Origin: Epithemia pelagica
Taxonomy: Eukaryota > Bacillariophyta > Bacillariophyceae > Surirellales > Surirellaceae
Assembly: GCA_946965045.2 (NCBI GenBank)
Contig: OX337228.1
Span: 1,054,001 to 1,118,000 of the forward strand
Reading direction: 5' to 3'
Length of the DNA stretch: 64,000 nt
The number at the start of each line of letters is the position of its first letter. Within the stretch, counting starts at the first letter, position 1. Made by a program: the position numbers and the translations under genes. Shown here piece after piece: positions 1-9,198 of this stretch. A model generated the notes under the pieces. It was not told the DNA's origin and ran no database searches. It saw only the letters and a list, made by a program, of their open reading frames with translations.

Positions 1-50
1 CGGCCTACACCAGATGGACCGTCCAAAGACGCCACCCAGCGGCCACCCCA

Positions 51-1793
51 TCAGGAGAAATGCTCCACGAGACTGCGGAGCGACTGGTCGACGGAGCGAG
101 CCACGTTTGCGACTGCAGCATCGAACTCAGCGCGATTGACAGTAGAACCAGCCACAGTACCAGTCGCTCCGGTGAGCGTGCTGGTCGTGCTGGCGCCGTC
201 GGCTCGCGCGGCATGAGCACTCGCGTCTTGGTTGGAAGAATGCGTCCGATCCGGAACCCAGCGATGCGTGCGATGGTTGTAGAACATATGTTTTCCATCA
301 ATCACGCGTCGATTTCGCTCGTCCGACTTTGGAGGCGCCCACTTTCCGGATGCACCACCTGCTCCAGAATTTGAGGAACTCGTCCCATTGGCTGCCTTCT
401 TAGAACCAAACTTGTCTTTGTTCGCAGCAATCTTCTGTTCGTTGCGGGGTTCCGTGCACTTCGGTGCTGTATGTCCCGGCTTTCCACAATTCCAACAAAT
501 TGGTTGGGACTTGCCATTGCCCGAAGAGGCAGTATTGGCAGCTTTCTTGGCATCTTCTTGGGCATTGAACACGGAGTTCTTTCCCTTCGTTTTAGAACCG
601 TGCCAGTCATTACTGCTGCATAATTCATTATACTTAGTTTCGGCTAAGCGAAGCAAAACATCAACTTCCAATCCACCAGTGTCATGAGGATCACCTTGAA
701 GTTTACCAATGTCCCGTGCCATTGTGTAAGTTTGCTCGATATAGCGGAAATAGGAGTTAAATTTGCCAACGGATGAAGTTTGCATGACCTTTAGCACTTG
801 CTGATTAAAACGCTCTGGAACTTTCTTGACCCATTTCAAGCGCTTGTGTGCACCACGGATTAAACTTACAACACGAAGAACATTTTCACCTTGAAACTCA
901 TTGATCTTCAAATTCTTAACCAAGTCTTTCAAATGATCAATAGCGGCTTCCGAACTTGAAACCAGAATGTTCATCATAATGACAAAGAGCAGCAGACCCC
1001 CTTGTTGAATGGTAGGGTAAGTCTCAAACTGTTCGTAGCATTTTTCAAACAGACTTTGAGTCATGTTATTTTCCAGATGCTTGTAGGTTAGTACCAAATT
1101 CTCCCGGTACCAATCCTTCTTGGTCCAGCGGCGATACCATTCACAACTGGCTGCAACTTCATCGGGAGTAACTTCCTCATAATTTAAATATAGATCTACA
1201 GTACGAGACTCAATACTCCGGGATCCCTTCGACTTGGGGAACACAATCGTGAACACGTCATGCATATCGTAAACCATATGCGTGTCCTTGGTCTTGGAAA
1301 TCATGATGGCAGTGTTATAACACTCATCCAACTTCTTTTCATCGGTCAAACTCATACTCGTGAAAGTATATTTCGTTTGCGATGTCTTCACGGCTTCCTT
1401 GAAGAGATCTTGTTTCTTCTCCGAGGACATCTTCTCCCTGTTCTCTTTCCGATATAGAGGTCCTTGATCCGCGACACCATATCCCCTTGAACCTGGTTCC
1501 ACCAGCTCAACTGCCAGTCCCCCAACCATGAATTGGGTATCTGTATCTAACGGGTAGTCATCGCTCTTTGAACTCTTATCCGAATTGTTTTCATCGCTTT
1601 TTCTTCTTTGTCTTCTCTCATTAAGACCCTGAAGCGTTTTGTCGAGTGTTCGGAATCCAAAGTCGGACTCCCGATTGCCGGTTCCAGTCTGGTCTTCCGC
1701 TGAGGCGTCTTGATAGTCCTCATCGTCTCCCGTGTTAGCCGGTGCAGCACCTGAAGCGGGTGAAACATTTGCCGAGTCTTCTGCTCGCGCCAT
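51..1793 (-). CDS. Gag polyprotein of copia-type retrotransposon
   Basis: Gag is the structural protein that packages the element RNA into virus-like particles. The 580-residue product has an acidic, Ser-rich N terminus, a helical capsid-like core and, near residue 440, a CCHC zinc knuckle (CWNCGKPGHTAPKC, spacing C-x2-C-x4-H-x4-C), followed by a basic/Ser-Gly tail. The core shares short blocks with the right-hand Gag: YDMHDVFTIV, a WYREN block, GGLLLFVIMMN, VSLIRGAHKRL and RVIDGK near the C terminus. The first ATG is at 1793; the same frame is open upstream only to a GTG at 1802. The frame is intact to a TGA at 51, so this Gag looks undamaged. Gag and Pol appear to be separate frames, since a stop ends Gag. 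Confidence 0.85.
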   Translation of the reverse strand: MARAEDSANVSPASGAAPANTGDDEDYQDASAEDQTGTGNRESDFGFRTLDKTLQGLNERRQRRKSDENNSDKSSKSDDYPLDTDTQFMVGGLAVELVEPGSRGYGVADQGPLYRKENREKMSSEKKQDLFKEAVKTSQTKYTFTSMSLTDEKKLDECYNTAIMISKTKDTHMVYDMHDVFTIVFPKSKGSRSIESRTVDLYLNYEEVTPDEVAASCEWYRRWTKKDWYRENLVLTYKHLENNMTQSLFEKCYEQFETYPTIQQGGLLLFVIMMNILVSSSEAAIDHLKDLVKNLKINEFQGENVLRVVSLIRGAHKRLKWVKKVPERFNQQVLKVMQTSSVGKFNSYFRYIEQTYTMARDIGKLQGDPHDTGGLEVDVLLRLAETKYNELCSSNDWHGSKTKGKNSVFNAQEDAKKAANTASSGNGKSQPICWNCGKPGHTAPKCTEPRNEQKIAANKDKFGSKKAANGTSSSNSGAGGASGKWAPPKSDERNRRVIDGKHMFYNHRTHRWVPDRTHSSNQDASAHAARADGASTTSTLTGATGTVAGSTVNRAEFDAAVANVARSVDQSLRSLVEHFS

Positions 1794-1870
1794 TGTTCTC
1801 ACCTTCTCTCTGTCCTATCTTGCCAGAGCACTCACTTCCTTGACACCGTACGACCTTGGGAAACCTTCTA

Positions 1871-1895
1871 CAGCGTAATACTTGGGCTCAGAACC
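1871..1895 (-). other. Primer-binding site of the left copia element
   Basis: Directly inside the LTR, the minus strand reads GGTTCTGAGCCCAAGTAT. It matches the site of the right element (59211 onward) except for C instead of A in the anticodon-complementary triplet. The complement resembles the anticodon arm of a tRNA-Met, so priming by a tRNA half rather than by the 3' CCA end is inferred. Confidence 0.6.
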
Positions 1896-2130
1896 TGCGA
1901 GTAGTGGAAAAGAACGGCGGTCTCTTTCCCATTGAGCAATCCGTAAAAGGATACTTGTTCTGATAATCACTATTATGTTAGGCCTAAATTCTCACTAAAC
2001 TCACTACGATCTTTTCTTCAATATCTTGGATGAGTCATTCCATCCATTCGTTCACATCTACGTCGCTCATCATTCGTGATTGATGAGTCTTGTTGCCGAG
2101 TATAAGCTTGCTACCCTAGCTATACTCGCA
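1896..2130 (-). repeat. 5' LTR of the left copia element (235 bp)
   Basis: On the plus strand it begins TGCGAGTAG and ends TATACTCGCA, so the ends form an inverted repeat of at least 8 bp (TGCGAGTA/TACTCGCA) with the TG...CA termini required for integration. The inner end directly abuts the primer-binding site. The partner 3' LTR is outside the window. Confidence 0.8.
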
Positions 2131-2817
2131 CACCTACTTTTCTCTCTGAAAAGGCGAACTGTTTGAAGCAAAAAGAGAGGATTGGCACGGAACTTTCTCT
2201 GAAAATCCGGGTTATTTATCCGAACTACCTAGTGCAGCTATGGGTCCCAACGCCGTGCTTTACACGTGGAATTTCAACCATTGCACTGGTGCAAATGTAC
2301 GTTACCATCAGACTAATTTGACCATGGCGGATTTTTCTGGACGATTTTCATCTCTCCATTTCTATTACAACGGTAGATCTAGGTTAGTCACTAGCGCTAG
2401 GGACTCTGTTCGCTCGATTGGTGGTGTTGCGCGCTCCTTGCGCTTTTGTTGCGCTTCTGAGAGCAACGACGAGGGGACCTTTTACGATCAGGCTTTGTGG
2501 CACAAGGACAAGGAGTTTTTATGGACACTCGTAGCAATCAACCAAATGGAACAAATAGAATGGATATCTGCGAGGGCCCACAAAACGAAGATGGTTACGA
2601 CCCAAAACAGATTGACGGAAGGTATGCCATTGTGAAGCCACGATACACCGCGACAAACTTGATGCCAAACGTGACGTCATGTACTAGAAAAATTTACGTA
2701 GGCTCTACTGCGTTGGGACCCATAGCAGCGTGCAGCTACGGATACCATCGCAGACGCCGACAACCAAAGTCGTTGAGCGGTCTACCTATTTTATATACTC
2801 CTGTGGTATTCATTCCT

Positions 2818-2916
2818 AAAATGGTTGTAAAGGATCTCTCCCTCTAGCAGTGAGAGGGGATCCATTGCGTATATAGACGTTCGTTGGAAGGTCCATCCTT
2901 AGTAGAGAGGAGAAAT
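2818..2916 (+). repeat. Dispersed repeat, copy A
   Basis: About 100 bp that recur, with small indels, at about 7299-7417. Shared blocks include aatggttgt.aag.atctct, agcagtgaga.gggatcca, tatatag and gttcgttggaaggtccatcc followed by ttagta.agagga.aaatga. Copy and orientation are the same (direct). No open frame is shared, so it is probably a piece of an older mobile element or of a duplicated flanking region. Confidence 0.7.
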
Positions 2917-2946
2917 GAGACTTGGGGGTGGGGGTGGCACAGTGTC

Positions 2947-2981
2947 GGGACTCTCGCTCTCTCTTTCTCTCTCTCTCGTCA
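2947..2981 (+). repeat. CT-rich microsatellite
   Basis: A run of ctctcgctctctctttctctctctctc-type sequence. It is a simple pyrimidine tract with no coding content. Confidence 0.8.
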
Positions 2982-3596
2982 CAAAAAAAACACAGCCTTT
3001 GTCGTCCAGAGCTCTCGAATACTACCTAGGGAACGCACACACACACAAGTCGACAACAGCAGCGGGACGTGTGTGTTCTCGAGGACGACACGAGAATCCT
3101 CCTCCTTTATAGGACGGATCCACAAGCACATGCTCCAGGATTGTGGCTCGGTAGGCGCATCTGCGGCTCACCGAGTCTCCTGCAATGGGTGTCTCCCTCG
3201 TTCGTCGCGTGTCTTTTTCATGACCATGGCTGATTTTGCGGTCCATTGATGTGTCCCCCTCTTTTGGATTGTGCGTTCCAGTGTTCCTCTCAAACGAAGA
3301 AGAAATCACCAGCATGTTCTGTGGTTCTATTGTTGGTGCCAAGAGAGTGTGACGGCCCTCCACAAAAGTGCCGTCCAGGCAACAAAAGGCCGTACCATCC
3401 ATTTCTATAGTATGGTCCGGAGCAACCAGGTAGGTGAGTCCCCGTCCCATCCCCTGAACTGTTTCAACATGGAACCTTGTCATCATTTATGGTTTGTGTG
3501 TCACATTCGATGGAGCCACACACACGACACACTCATATAGTCTTGGACCACACGAAGCAACCTGCCACCAGTCGATTGTGTACGACTGTGTGGCTC

Positions 3597-5390
3597 TTAC
3601 AAACGCTTTTTCTTTTCATTCTGGACCACCGGATCTCGAGTCGACGACCCAGTAGGACTCTTGGTAGTAGTCGTCGTTGTCGTCGTCTTTGTGGAAAACA
3701 ACAAGGTCAAGAGGATTGCGACACACAACCAGTGAATGCCACTGCACATGAGCCAGGATTGAGGATCGGGTTCCTCCGCAGTCTGCTTCGGGTCGTCGTC
3801 CACCACACCAGTTGAGGGGGAGGAGGACGACAACCACTGAACCAAAAGGGTTCGATACAAGGGAACGGAAATTCCCACGAGATTGGACAAAATGTCCAAT
3901 CCCGCCAAGACGGAAAAGAGTGCCGTAGGAGGTGCCACGGCCGTCGTCCAGGTTTCCAAACACACCTTGAGCATGGCCAAACACAGAGAGGCCACAGGAC
4001 TGACCAACAGGAGGTAAAACATCAAGGAGGGTACCATGGATTGGACCAATCGCGCAGCGGCCAAACCAAAACACAGCAACGAAATGCTTCTCGGTAAGGA
4101 CGCATTCGTGGGGCCTTCCTGTGGTGATGGTGGTTGGCCTCCTCCAACAAGACGGAGAATGGGACGGACACCAAAGGCTTGGACCAGAAATGCTACCATG
4201 GCTTCATAGGAGGCAATGTACCCACGGTAATGCGGAGATTCCAATTGATACAGGTCTTCGTAAAAGGATCCCAATTGACTGAAGGTGGTTGTTTTCATCA
4301 CGATTACAAACAAGAGACGGGAAATCACGACCGTCCCCAATTCCCACGAGCCAAACACAACTCGTAGATTGGAAACAACGATGCGTGTCCAAGCATCGCA
4401 GCGCTGGTCCCAGCTTCTTGGTTTGGATGGACAATGGTTGTTGCGGGGTTGCACGACACTAGGAGTCCGTGTTGTGCCTGTGGAGGATGGTGATGGTAAT
4501 TCTGGAAGAAGGAGCAACCTCAGGAGCACCATGTTTAGGACAAAGAGCAAACTTGCCAACAAGGCCGGTGTCTGAGGATGCACATATTTGTACAGGAGTG
4601 CACCGACCGATGGTCCAGCAATCCAAGCCATGGTGGACGATGCCTTGAGTCGTCCCATGTACTTGGCACGATCCTGGTGTTGCTGGTCCTCCTCATCTTC
4701 CTCGTGGGTCCTTGACAAACTATTGGAAGAAGAAGAAGAAATGGCCTTGGTCAAGAGTGTCGTTGCCACAGTCATGGTTTGTTTCACAAAACCAACCAGC
4801 ACTCGACTGGCCATTAAGATTGCCAACCCCCACGATACAGCTGTGGAGGAGGATGAGGATGATTCATTCAGACTGCTGCTGTAGGCAATCATGGCATAGG
4901 ACACAGCCGAACCACCAAAACTAATCAAGAGGAGAAAGTGACTGGACACTCCCATGGCATCATTGACAATGCCCATAGAGACACCGCCTGCCACTTGGGC
5001 GATACTAAAGAGCGAACTCAACAACTCGCGATGGGCGGCACTTGTTACGCCGGCTTGCTTGTAGTATTGCTGCAGCATGGGAATAACCAAGGAGACGGAA
5101 AGCATGTCCACAAATACCAGAACTGGTAATGTCCACGTGACGGGAGGTCTTCGTCTTGTGGTCCAGGAGGAGGGAGAGCCAGTACTCTTGTTGCTGCCAT
5201 CAACACCAACAAGGTCGGTGGACGCCAAGGACGTTCCATCCTCTAGAGAAGACGTATCAGAACCTTGGCTACGGGTGCTGCTGCTGGACGATGGAAAGGA
5301 TGCAGATGTGTCGCTTCGTAAGAACAAACAAGCCGACGACGACGAACCCGACGAGTGATTCGATGTTTCTTTGGCAGAGGTCAACACCAT
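3597..5390 (-). CDS. Major facilitator superfamily transporter (MFSD9-like)
   Basis: A 597-residue single-exon protein predicted to be a secondary transporter. A Ser-rich cytosolic N terminus of about 85 residues precedes the first membrane helix (WTLPVLVFVDMLSVSLVIPM). The layout is 6+6 helices with a long polar loop in the middle (after LLLPELPSPSS) and a polar Thr-rich C-terminal tail. The first helix, with an acidic residue in VFVDMLSVSLVIPM, and the second-helix region GGVSMGIVNDAMGV resemble eukaryotic MFSD9/TetA-like MFS proteins. The loop DRAKYMGRLKASSTMAWIAGPSVGALL, read in two parts as a cytosolic D-R-x-x-x-M-G motif and the G-P-x-x-G of helix 5, is typical of drug:H+ antiporter-like members. 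The substrate cannot be told. The start is the ATG at 5390. Confidence 0.8.
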   Translation of the reverse strand: MVLTSAKETSNHSSGSSSSACLFLRSDTSASFPSSSSSTRSQGSDTSSLEDGTSLASTDLVGVDGSNKSTGSPSSWTTRRRPPVTWTLPVLVFVDMLSVSLVIPMLQQYYKQAGVTSAAHRELLSSLFSIAQVAGGVSMGIVNDAMGVSSHFLLLISFGGSAVSYAMIAYSSSLNESSSSSSTAVSWGLAILMASRVLVGFVKQTMTVATTLLTKAISSSSSNSLSRTHEEDEEDQQHQDRAKYMGRLKASSTMAWIAGPSVGALLYKYVHPQTPALLASLLFVLNMVLLRLLLLPELPSPSSTGTTRTPSVVQPRNNHCPSKPRSWDQRCDAWTRIVVSNLRVVFGSWELGTVVISRLLFVIVMKTTTFSQLGSFYEDLYQLESPHYRGYIASYEAMVAFLVQAFGVRPILRLVGGGQPPSPQEGPTNASLPRSISLLCFGLAAARLVQSMVPSLMFYLLLVSPVASLCLAMLKVCLETWTTAVAPPTALFSVLAGLDILSNLVGISVPLYRTLLVQWLSSSSPSTGVVDDDPKQTAEEPDPQSWLMCSGIHWLCVAILLTLLFSTKTTTTTTTTKSPTGSSTRDPVVQNEKKKRL

Positions 5391-5577
5391 TTTTGCCGCG
5401 ATGGATTCTTGTCGTTGTGCTGCCAGTGAAAGTAGGTAGAACGACCTTCTTCGTAGTCATTCATGGAAAAGAACAAAGCAACAGTCTGATTTTCACGATA
5501 AAACTCGTTTGGACGAAGCTGGCTGACACGTATTTGCGTTGGCGCAGTTTGATTCTTCCCGCGACCGACGAACCGTA

Positions 5578-5695
5578 CCTCTTAGCGGAAGGGTTACTCC
5601 TGAGTGTGTGAACGAAAGAGGATGCATTATAAGTTACAGATGTTATTCCAACCCACAAGTCATTCACGAGCACGACTCCTTCTCCCGTTAGGGAG
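5578..5695. mobile_element. MITE, TA-inserting family, copy A (118 bp)
   Basis: Flanked by TA on both sides (5576-5577 and 5696-5697). The ends are imperfect inverted repeats of about 37 bp: the left end begins CCTCTTAGCGGAAGGG, and the right end, read in reverse complement, begins CTCCCTAACGGGAGAAGG. No coding capacity. The same family occurs at 9470-9588 and 16162-16286. A TA duplication and short TIRs suggest mobilisation by a Tc1/mariner-like transposase (inferred). It sits between the 5' ends of the divergent MFS and P-loop genes. Confidence 0.75.
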
Positions 5696-5783
5696 TAATT
5701 GGAACCGTTCTTTTGCATACACACACTACTCCTACACACAATTCATTGGAGCTATCTTCCTTTTCTCGCGTTGTGAATTGTGG

Positions 5784-6036
5784 ACAACAGCAACAACCAC
5801 AACAACAGCTGGCAAACGAAATCAGTCGGCCCCATGGATTTTGCTCTCAATACTCTGAAAGAAAGCGTTACTGCAATTTCTGAAGCAACGGTCATCCCAC
5901 CCCTTCGCCGCACCTCTCAGTTTCGCTGTGAACAACAGCAACAACCACAACAACAGCTGGCAAACGAAATCAGTCGGCCCCATGGATTTTGCTCTCAATA
6001 CTCTGAAAGAAAGCGTTACTGCAATTTCTGAAGCAA
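5784..6036 (+). repeat. Tandem duplication of a gene start (2 x 105 bp, period 148)
   Basis: Positions 5784-5888 and 5932-6036 are essentially identical and cover the 5' UTR (CAACAA-rich) and the first codons of the downstream P-loop gene. They are separated by 43 bp of unrelated sequence. The first copy has its own ATG (5834), but the period is not a multiple of three, so that frame ends at 6031 without reaching the gene body. It becomes an overlapping upstream ORF, or a dead start. Confidence 0.9.
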
Positions 6037-6866
6037 AGGTTGACGCAGGGTTAAGAGACTCCATCGCTCGTATGGCGAATCAACACAAGGTCTTACCTGA
6101 GCTGCAAGACATCCCTTTCGTGCGCTCTCCTCTCCTCGAAATCCTCGAAAAGAGCTACTCAGCTCACTCAACTGGCATGACGCATGTCTTGTACGCTGAA
6201 CCCTCCACTGGGAAGACCTCTGCATGCCGTATTTTTGTCGAAAACGTAATGAGAAAGAACAAGGGACCCGCTTTGATGGTATCTGGTCAAGCTGTCGACC
6301 ATGATTACTTTAGTCACGTCGCCACGCTTCTGGGAGCGAAGAAGGCAGGATGGGATTGGGTTGCTAGCCTTGTCGCGGCATTGATACCGTCACCAACATC
6401 CTTGGACAGGCCTCATGCTGTGCTGATCTTGGATGAATTCAACGACGAAGGTCCTGATTGCATTAATATGAAAATTGCTGAGGCACTTTTCCGACAGATT
6501 TACAACAACCATTTTGGTTTCACTACGATATTCGTCACGCAGAATAAGAAAATTGCCGATACTTTGTGTGCCATGAACAAATGGCAAAAGATTGGACCCC
6601 TACCTGGGCTGACACGGCCCAACCGATGGGAAGCTGCTGCTTCTACCCCACCGGACCCCGTCCCCTGGATACCCGTAACCTGGACTGCTGAGCGATTAAC
6701 TATCATGATTTTGCTGCGATTTCCAGGGAAGTTTGATGGTGAAGTTGTAGATAAAGTATTGCCTTGGCTTGCTGGCACACCAACGCCAACAATAGCCATC
6801 GAGAAAGCGATCCAAAATCTTGATAAGCGTTTTGGACCACCAGCAAGCGCCAACGACCTGCCTTAG
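5982..6866 (+). CDS. P-loop ATPase of unknown role
   Basis: A 294-residue protein starting at the ATG at 5982, the first in-frame ATG of the second duplicated copy. About residue 65 is a Walker A motif (AEPSTGKTS), near residue 145 a Walker B (AVLILDEFNDEG), and further on a sensor-like strand ending in TQN (TTIFVTQNKK). This order matches AAA+/STAND-type ATPases. It has no recognisable second enzymatic domain, and the C terminus (FGPPASANDLP) is short, so it may be a stand-alone ATPase or the surviving part of a larger protein. It lies beside two Crinkler/RHS-like NTPase loci and could be a relative, but the motifs are not close enough to say so. The duplicated start upstream may reduce its translation. 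Confidence 0.65.
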   Translation: MDFALNTLKESVTAISEAKVDAGLRDSIARMANQHKVLPELQDIPFVRSPLLEILEKSYSAHSTGMTHVLYAEPSTGKTSACRIFVENVMRKNKGPALMVSGQAVDHDYFSHVATLLGAKKAGWDWVASLVAALIPSPTSLDRPHAVLILDEFNDEGPDCINMKIAEALFRQIYNNHFGFTTIFVTQNKKIADTLCAMNKWQKIGPLPGLTRPNRWEAAASTPPDPVPWIPVTWTAERLTIMILLRFPGKFDGEVVDKVLPWLAGTPTPTIAIEKAIQNLDKRFGPPASANDLP

Positions 6867-7467
6867 GGCTTTCTTCGCCATCCAGGGGTACAATGAGGTA
6901 GTAGCCCAAAATCTCACAAAGTTGAGGTCACCCCCACACTTTGACTGACCCTGGATTCAAACGTGGCAGGATTTCCAGGACGTGAGATTTTCACTCCCAG
7001 GTGTCAACGAGGAGGCGTGTCGACGAGGAACTGTTCGCGGAGGAGACGCGTTGTTCGAGGAGAAAAGGCCCGAACCGATTAATGTCGAAAAAATACTAAA
7101 AAAGAACCGAGTGCATGGATTGCGACGAGCCAAAAAAAACCGAAGCTCATTCAGTGGTTTCTAGTTGCTTGCATCTCTCTCGGTTCATACCGTGATAATT
7201 GCCGCTGTGAGTCTGTGCTAACATCATTAGATGGTGCCTGAACGGGTTCATAAAGAACATCTTTCGTGGGATTGTTATTAAGTATCACAAGATTCCTAAT
7301 AATGGTTGTTAAGCATCTCTCTCCACCAGCAGTGAGACGGGATCCATCCTCTGCGCACAAGAGTATATAGTTAGTTCGTTGGAAGGTCCATCCTTAGTAT
7401 AGAGGAAAAATGAAAAGGAGGTTTATTGGTTCTCCCCGTGGAGAAGAAGAAGATGATGACCATATTT
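6867..7467. other. Intergenic region between convergent genes, with repeat copy B
   Basis: Between the ends of the P-loop gene (plus) and the Crinkler/RHS-like gene (minus). No gene supported; an open frame at 6982-7164 is short and without motifs. The right half carries repeat copy B. Confidence 0.6.
7299..7417 (+). repeat. Dispersed repeat, copy B
   Basis: Second copy of the repeat at 2818-2916, slightly longer because of small insertions (for example gcgcacaagag before tatatag). The best-kept block is gttcgttggaaggtccatcc at about 7376-7395. It lies just past the 3' end of the Crinkler/RHS-like gene. Confidence 0.7.
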
Positions 7468-9198
7468 TCACAGACCATCACACTCTTTAAGAGCAGAGCG
7501 TTTGCGTTTTGTTGTTAGTTTCCACATTGGAATCTCTTTCAGCGCAGTCATGGTGGGCACAAATTGATTGCCCTTAAAACGATCACTTTTTGTCTTCAGG
7601 GGTGGCGAAGCATGAGAATGGATAGTGAATTCGGAGTCAGTCGCATCACGTTGTCGACCGGTACCCTCTGATCCCACTTCAAATTCCAACGTCCCAGTTG
7701 GTGTAACCCCGACGTGGACAACTGTATCAAGCTCAAGCGAAGAGTCCTTTTTCAGCAAGGCATCACGAAGCCGCCTAATGTATACGGGTTTGAGGGAATG
7801 ACTTGGAGAGACTGTGAACTGCAGCGTTAGAAGAGTGGAATTGAAGAGGAAAGCAACATCAAAGCAGTCTTGATTCCACTTCTGACACCAGATTACAGTG
7901 CCAGCTTGACTGACGTTTGCGTCATCTTCAAATTTAGTTTCGTCGAAAGAAACTTGTTCAATTGGACGGAACGATAATCCTTGGTCATTCGAGACAAATT
8001 CTGAACATGACTCTAAGCTGAGGCGGATCAAATCAATCTGCGCAAGCGCAAACGCCCATCCGTTGATTGCTGGAATTCTGCTCTCTTTCCCAAGCGCTCC
8101 CATTGAGCCTACGAGTTTACTCTTGCATCGCTCGTACGCTTTGAAGAGAATGTATTTGCTCACTGGCATGGCCTTTCTTTCAAATTGCTGCATCAAAGTG
8201 TTGACTGCCCACGGGGTCGAGGAAGCAACACACCCCTGCGCAAAGTACTCCCATTGGTCCTTAAAAACTTCTTGGCATCTGCAGTCTAGCAACGTCTTCA
8301 GTTCTTCAAGAGAGAATTCGAACATAAAACGCGCAGATCCTCCAGCGTAATAATGCTTGGCAGTGACAAGTTCCTTCATCGATCTGGGACGATCACCCTC
8401 GAGGTTGGTATTTTCGGCTTCCATGCCCTGCTCTTCGTCGTCACTGTAGCCATCCAAATAATCGTTGACAAATAGTCTCTTGTCCGCGTCGAGAACAGGC
8501 GACTTCGACGTAGCCAATCGCTCGACAAAGGCGCTGCATTTGATGGCGTCAATGTAGTCTTCCAGAATCCACGAATCAACAGTCCCTTCCACAATATCAC
8601 CTTCGTCGTCAAGTCTTTGACCACCAGTAGTAAGATTAAAAGAAAATGACGTAACATGGACGGCTTTCACAATCTTCCCCTCGAATAACTCTGTGTTTAG
8701 CATTCCAGTCAAATTAAGAGAAATATCGTCGCCGATCACAACACCATCGTGGATACACAAATTAAATCGTTGACCACTTTTCTCCAAGATGTCCTCCACC
8801 GTAGTACATAGATTTGCTCGAGCTATTGGTCGCTTCCATCGCCAAAGCGTTCCGCCGGGCTCACGGATCCAAACAAAACATGTGGCTGTCCTCTGATATT
8901 GGATGATCAGAACACGAGCGTTTTCTTTGACAGACAAAAGTCGTGCCCAAAGATAAAAGAAGCACGTCTTTCCACAGCCCGGAGGGCCCTTTATGTACAG
9001 CGTAAATTTTTTATTGTTCTTCCAAAACTTCGTCGTGACCATCTGTTCAAACTCGGCCAAGTAGCGCCGGACGTACAAATTTGATTCGAAAGCCTTTGTA
9101 CCCTCGCGTCGAAACACACCATACACTTTCCCGTGTGCAAAGTCTCCATCTTCTGCTAGAACCGTCTCATTCTCCTGTACAAATCCTTCGGTGACCAT
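7468..9198 (-). CDS. Crinkler/RHS-like P-loop NTPase with C-terminal nuclease-like fold
   Basis: A 576-residue protein. It opens with an LYVRRYLAEFEQ block, typical of the segment before the NTPase in Crinkler and trypanosome RHS proteins, followed by Walker A GPPGCGKT (residues 71-78) and a likely Walker B strand (FNLCIHDG). Then come a low-complexity acidic linker (YSDDEEQGMEAE), a helical region (AGGSARFMFE) and, around residues 445-475, a block with D (FDVAFLF) then LTLQFTVSPSHSLK. This D...Q-x-T-V...H pattern is seen in the PD-(D/E)xK-like nuclease domain of these families. The family is thought to act in conflicts or as effectors; its role in a diatom is unknown. It lacks the ubiquitin-like header found in the neighbouring copy. 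The C terminus is basic (KRKRSALK), possibly a nuclear localisation signal. Confidence 0.7.
   Translation of the reverse strand: MVTEGFVQENETVLAEDGDFAHGKVYGVFRREGTKAFESNLYVRRYLAEFEQMVTTKFWKNNKKFTLYIKGPPGCGKTCFFYLWARLLSVKENARVLIIQYQRTATCFVWIREPGGTLWRWKRPIARANLCTTVEDILEKSGQRFNLCIHDGVVIGDDISLNLTGMLNTELFEGKIVKAVHVTSFSFNLTTGGQRLDDEGDIVEGTVDSWILEDYIDAIKCSAFVERLATSKSPVLDADKRLFVNDYLDGYSDDEEQGMEAENTNLEGDRPRSMKELVTAKHYYAGGSARFMFEFSLEELKTLLDCRCQEVFKDQWEYFAQGCVASSTPWAVNTLMQQFERKAMPVSKYILFKAYERCKSKLVGSMGALGKESRIPAINGWAFALAQIDLIRLSLESCSEFVSNDQGLSFRPIEQVSFDETKFEDDANVSQAGTVIWCQKWNQDCFDVAFLFNSTLLTLQFTVSPSHSLKPVYIRRLRDALLKKDSSLELDTVVHVGVTPTGTLEFEVGSEGTGRQRDATDSEFTIHSHASPPLKTKSDRFKGNQFVPTMTALKEIPMWKLTTKRKRSALKECDGL

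Larger units (their letters stand above)
1..2130 (-). mobile_element. Ty1/copia-type LTR retrotransposon, 5' part only
   Basis: The element reads on the minus strand: 5' LTR (1896-2130), primer-binding site just inside it, then gag (51-1793). Protease, integrase and reverse transcriptase would lie to the left of the window. The assignment rests on the LTR with matching TG...CA ends, the tRNA-complementary site directly abutting it, and a Gag with a CCHC zinc knuckle that shares blocks with the Gag of the element at the other end of the window. Diatom genomes carry many such copia elements (CoDi lineages), and membership of that group is inferred. The five bases outside the LTR (2131-2135, cacct) would be half of a target-site duplication, whose partner is outside the window. 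Confidence 0.85.
2131..3596. other. Gene-poor stretch between the left LTR and the MFS gene
   Basis: No gene can be supported here. Several short open frames overlap (for example 2240-2635 plus, 3022-3486 minus) but show no motif, no paralogue in the window and no coherent splice pattern. The stretch holds a dispersed repeat copy (about 2818-2916), a CT-rich microsatellite and the downstream flank of the MFS gene. Confidence 0.5.

Noticed and set aside
2240-2847. Open frames of 131 and 116 residues after the left LTR
   Set aside because: They overlap in different frames, have no motif, no paralogue in the window and no splice pattern; composition does not favour either.
3022-3486. 154-residue minus-strand open frame downstream of the MFS gene
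   Set aside because: No recognisable motif, GTG/TTG-poor context, overlaps the microsatellite and other open frames; judged chance.
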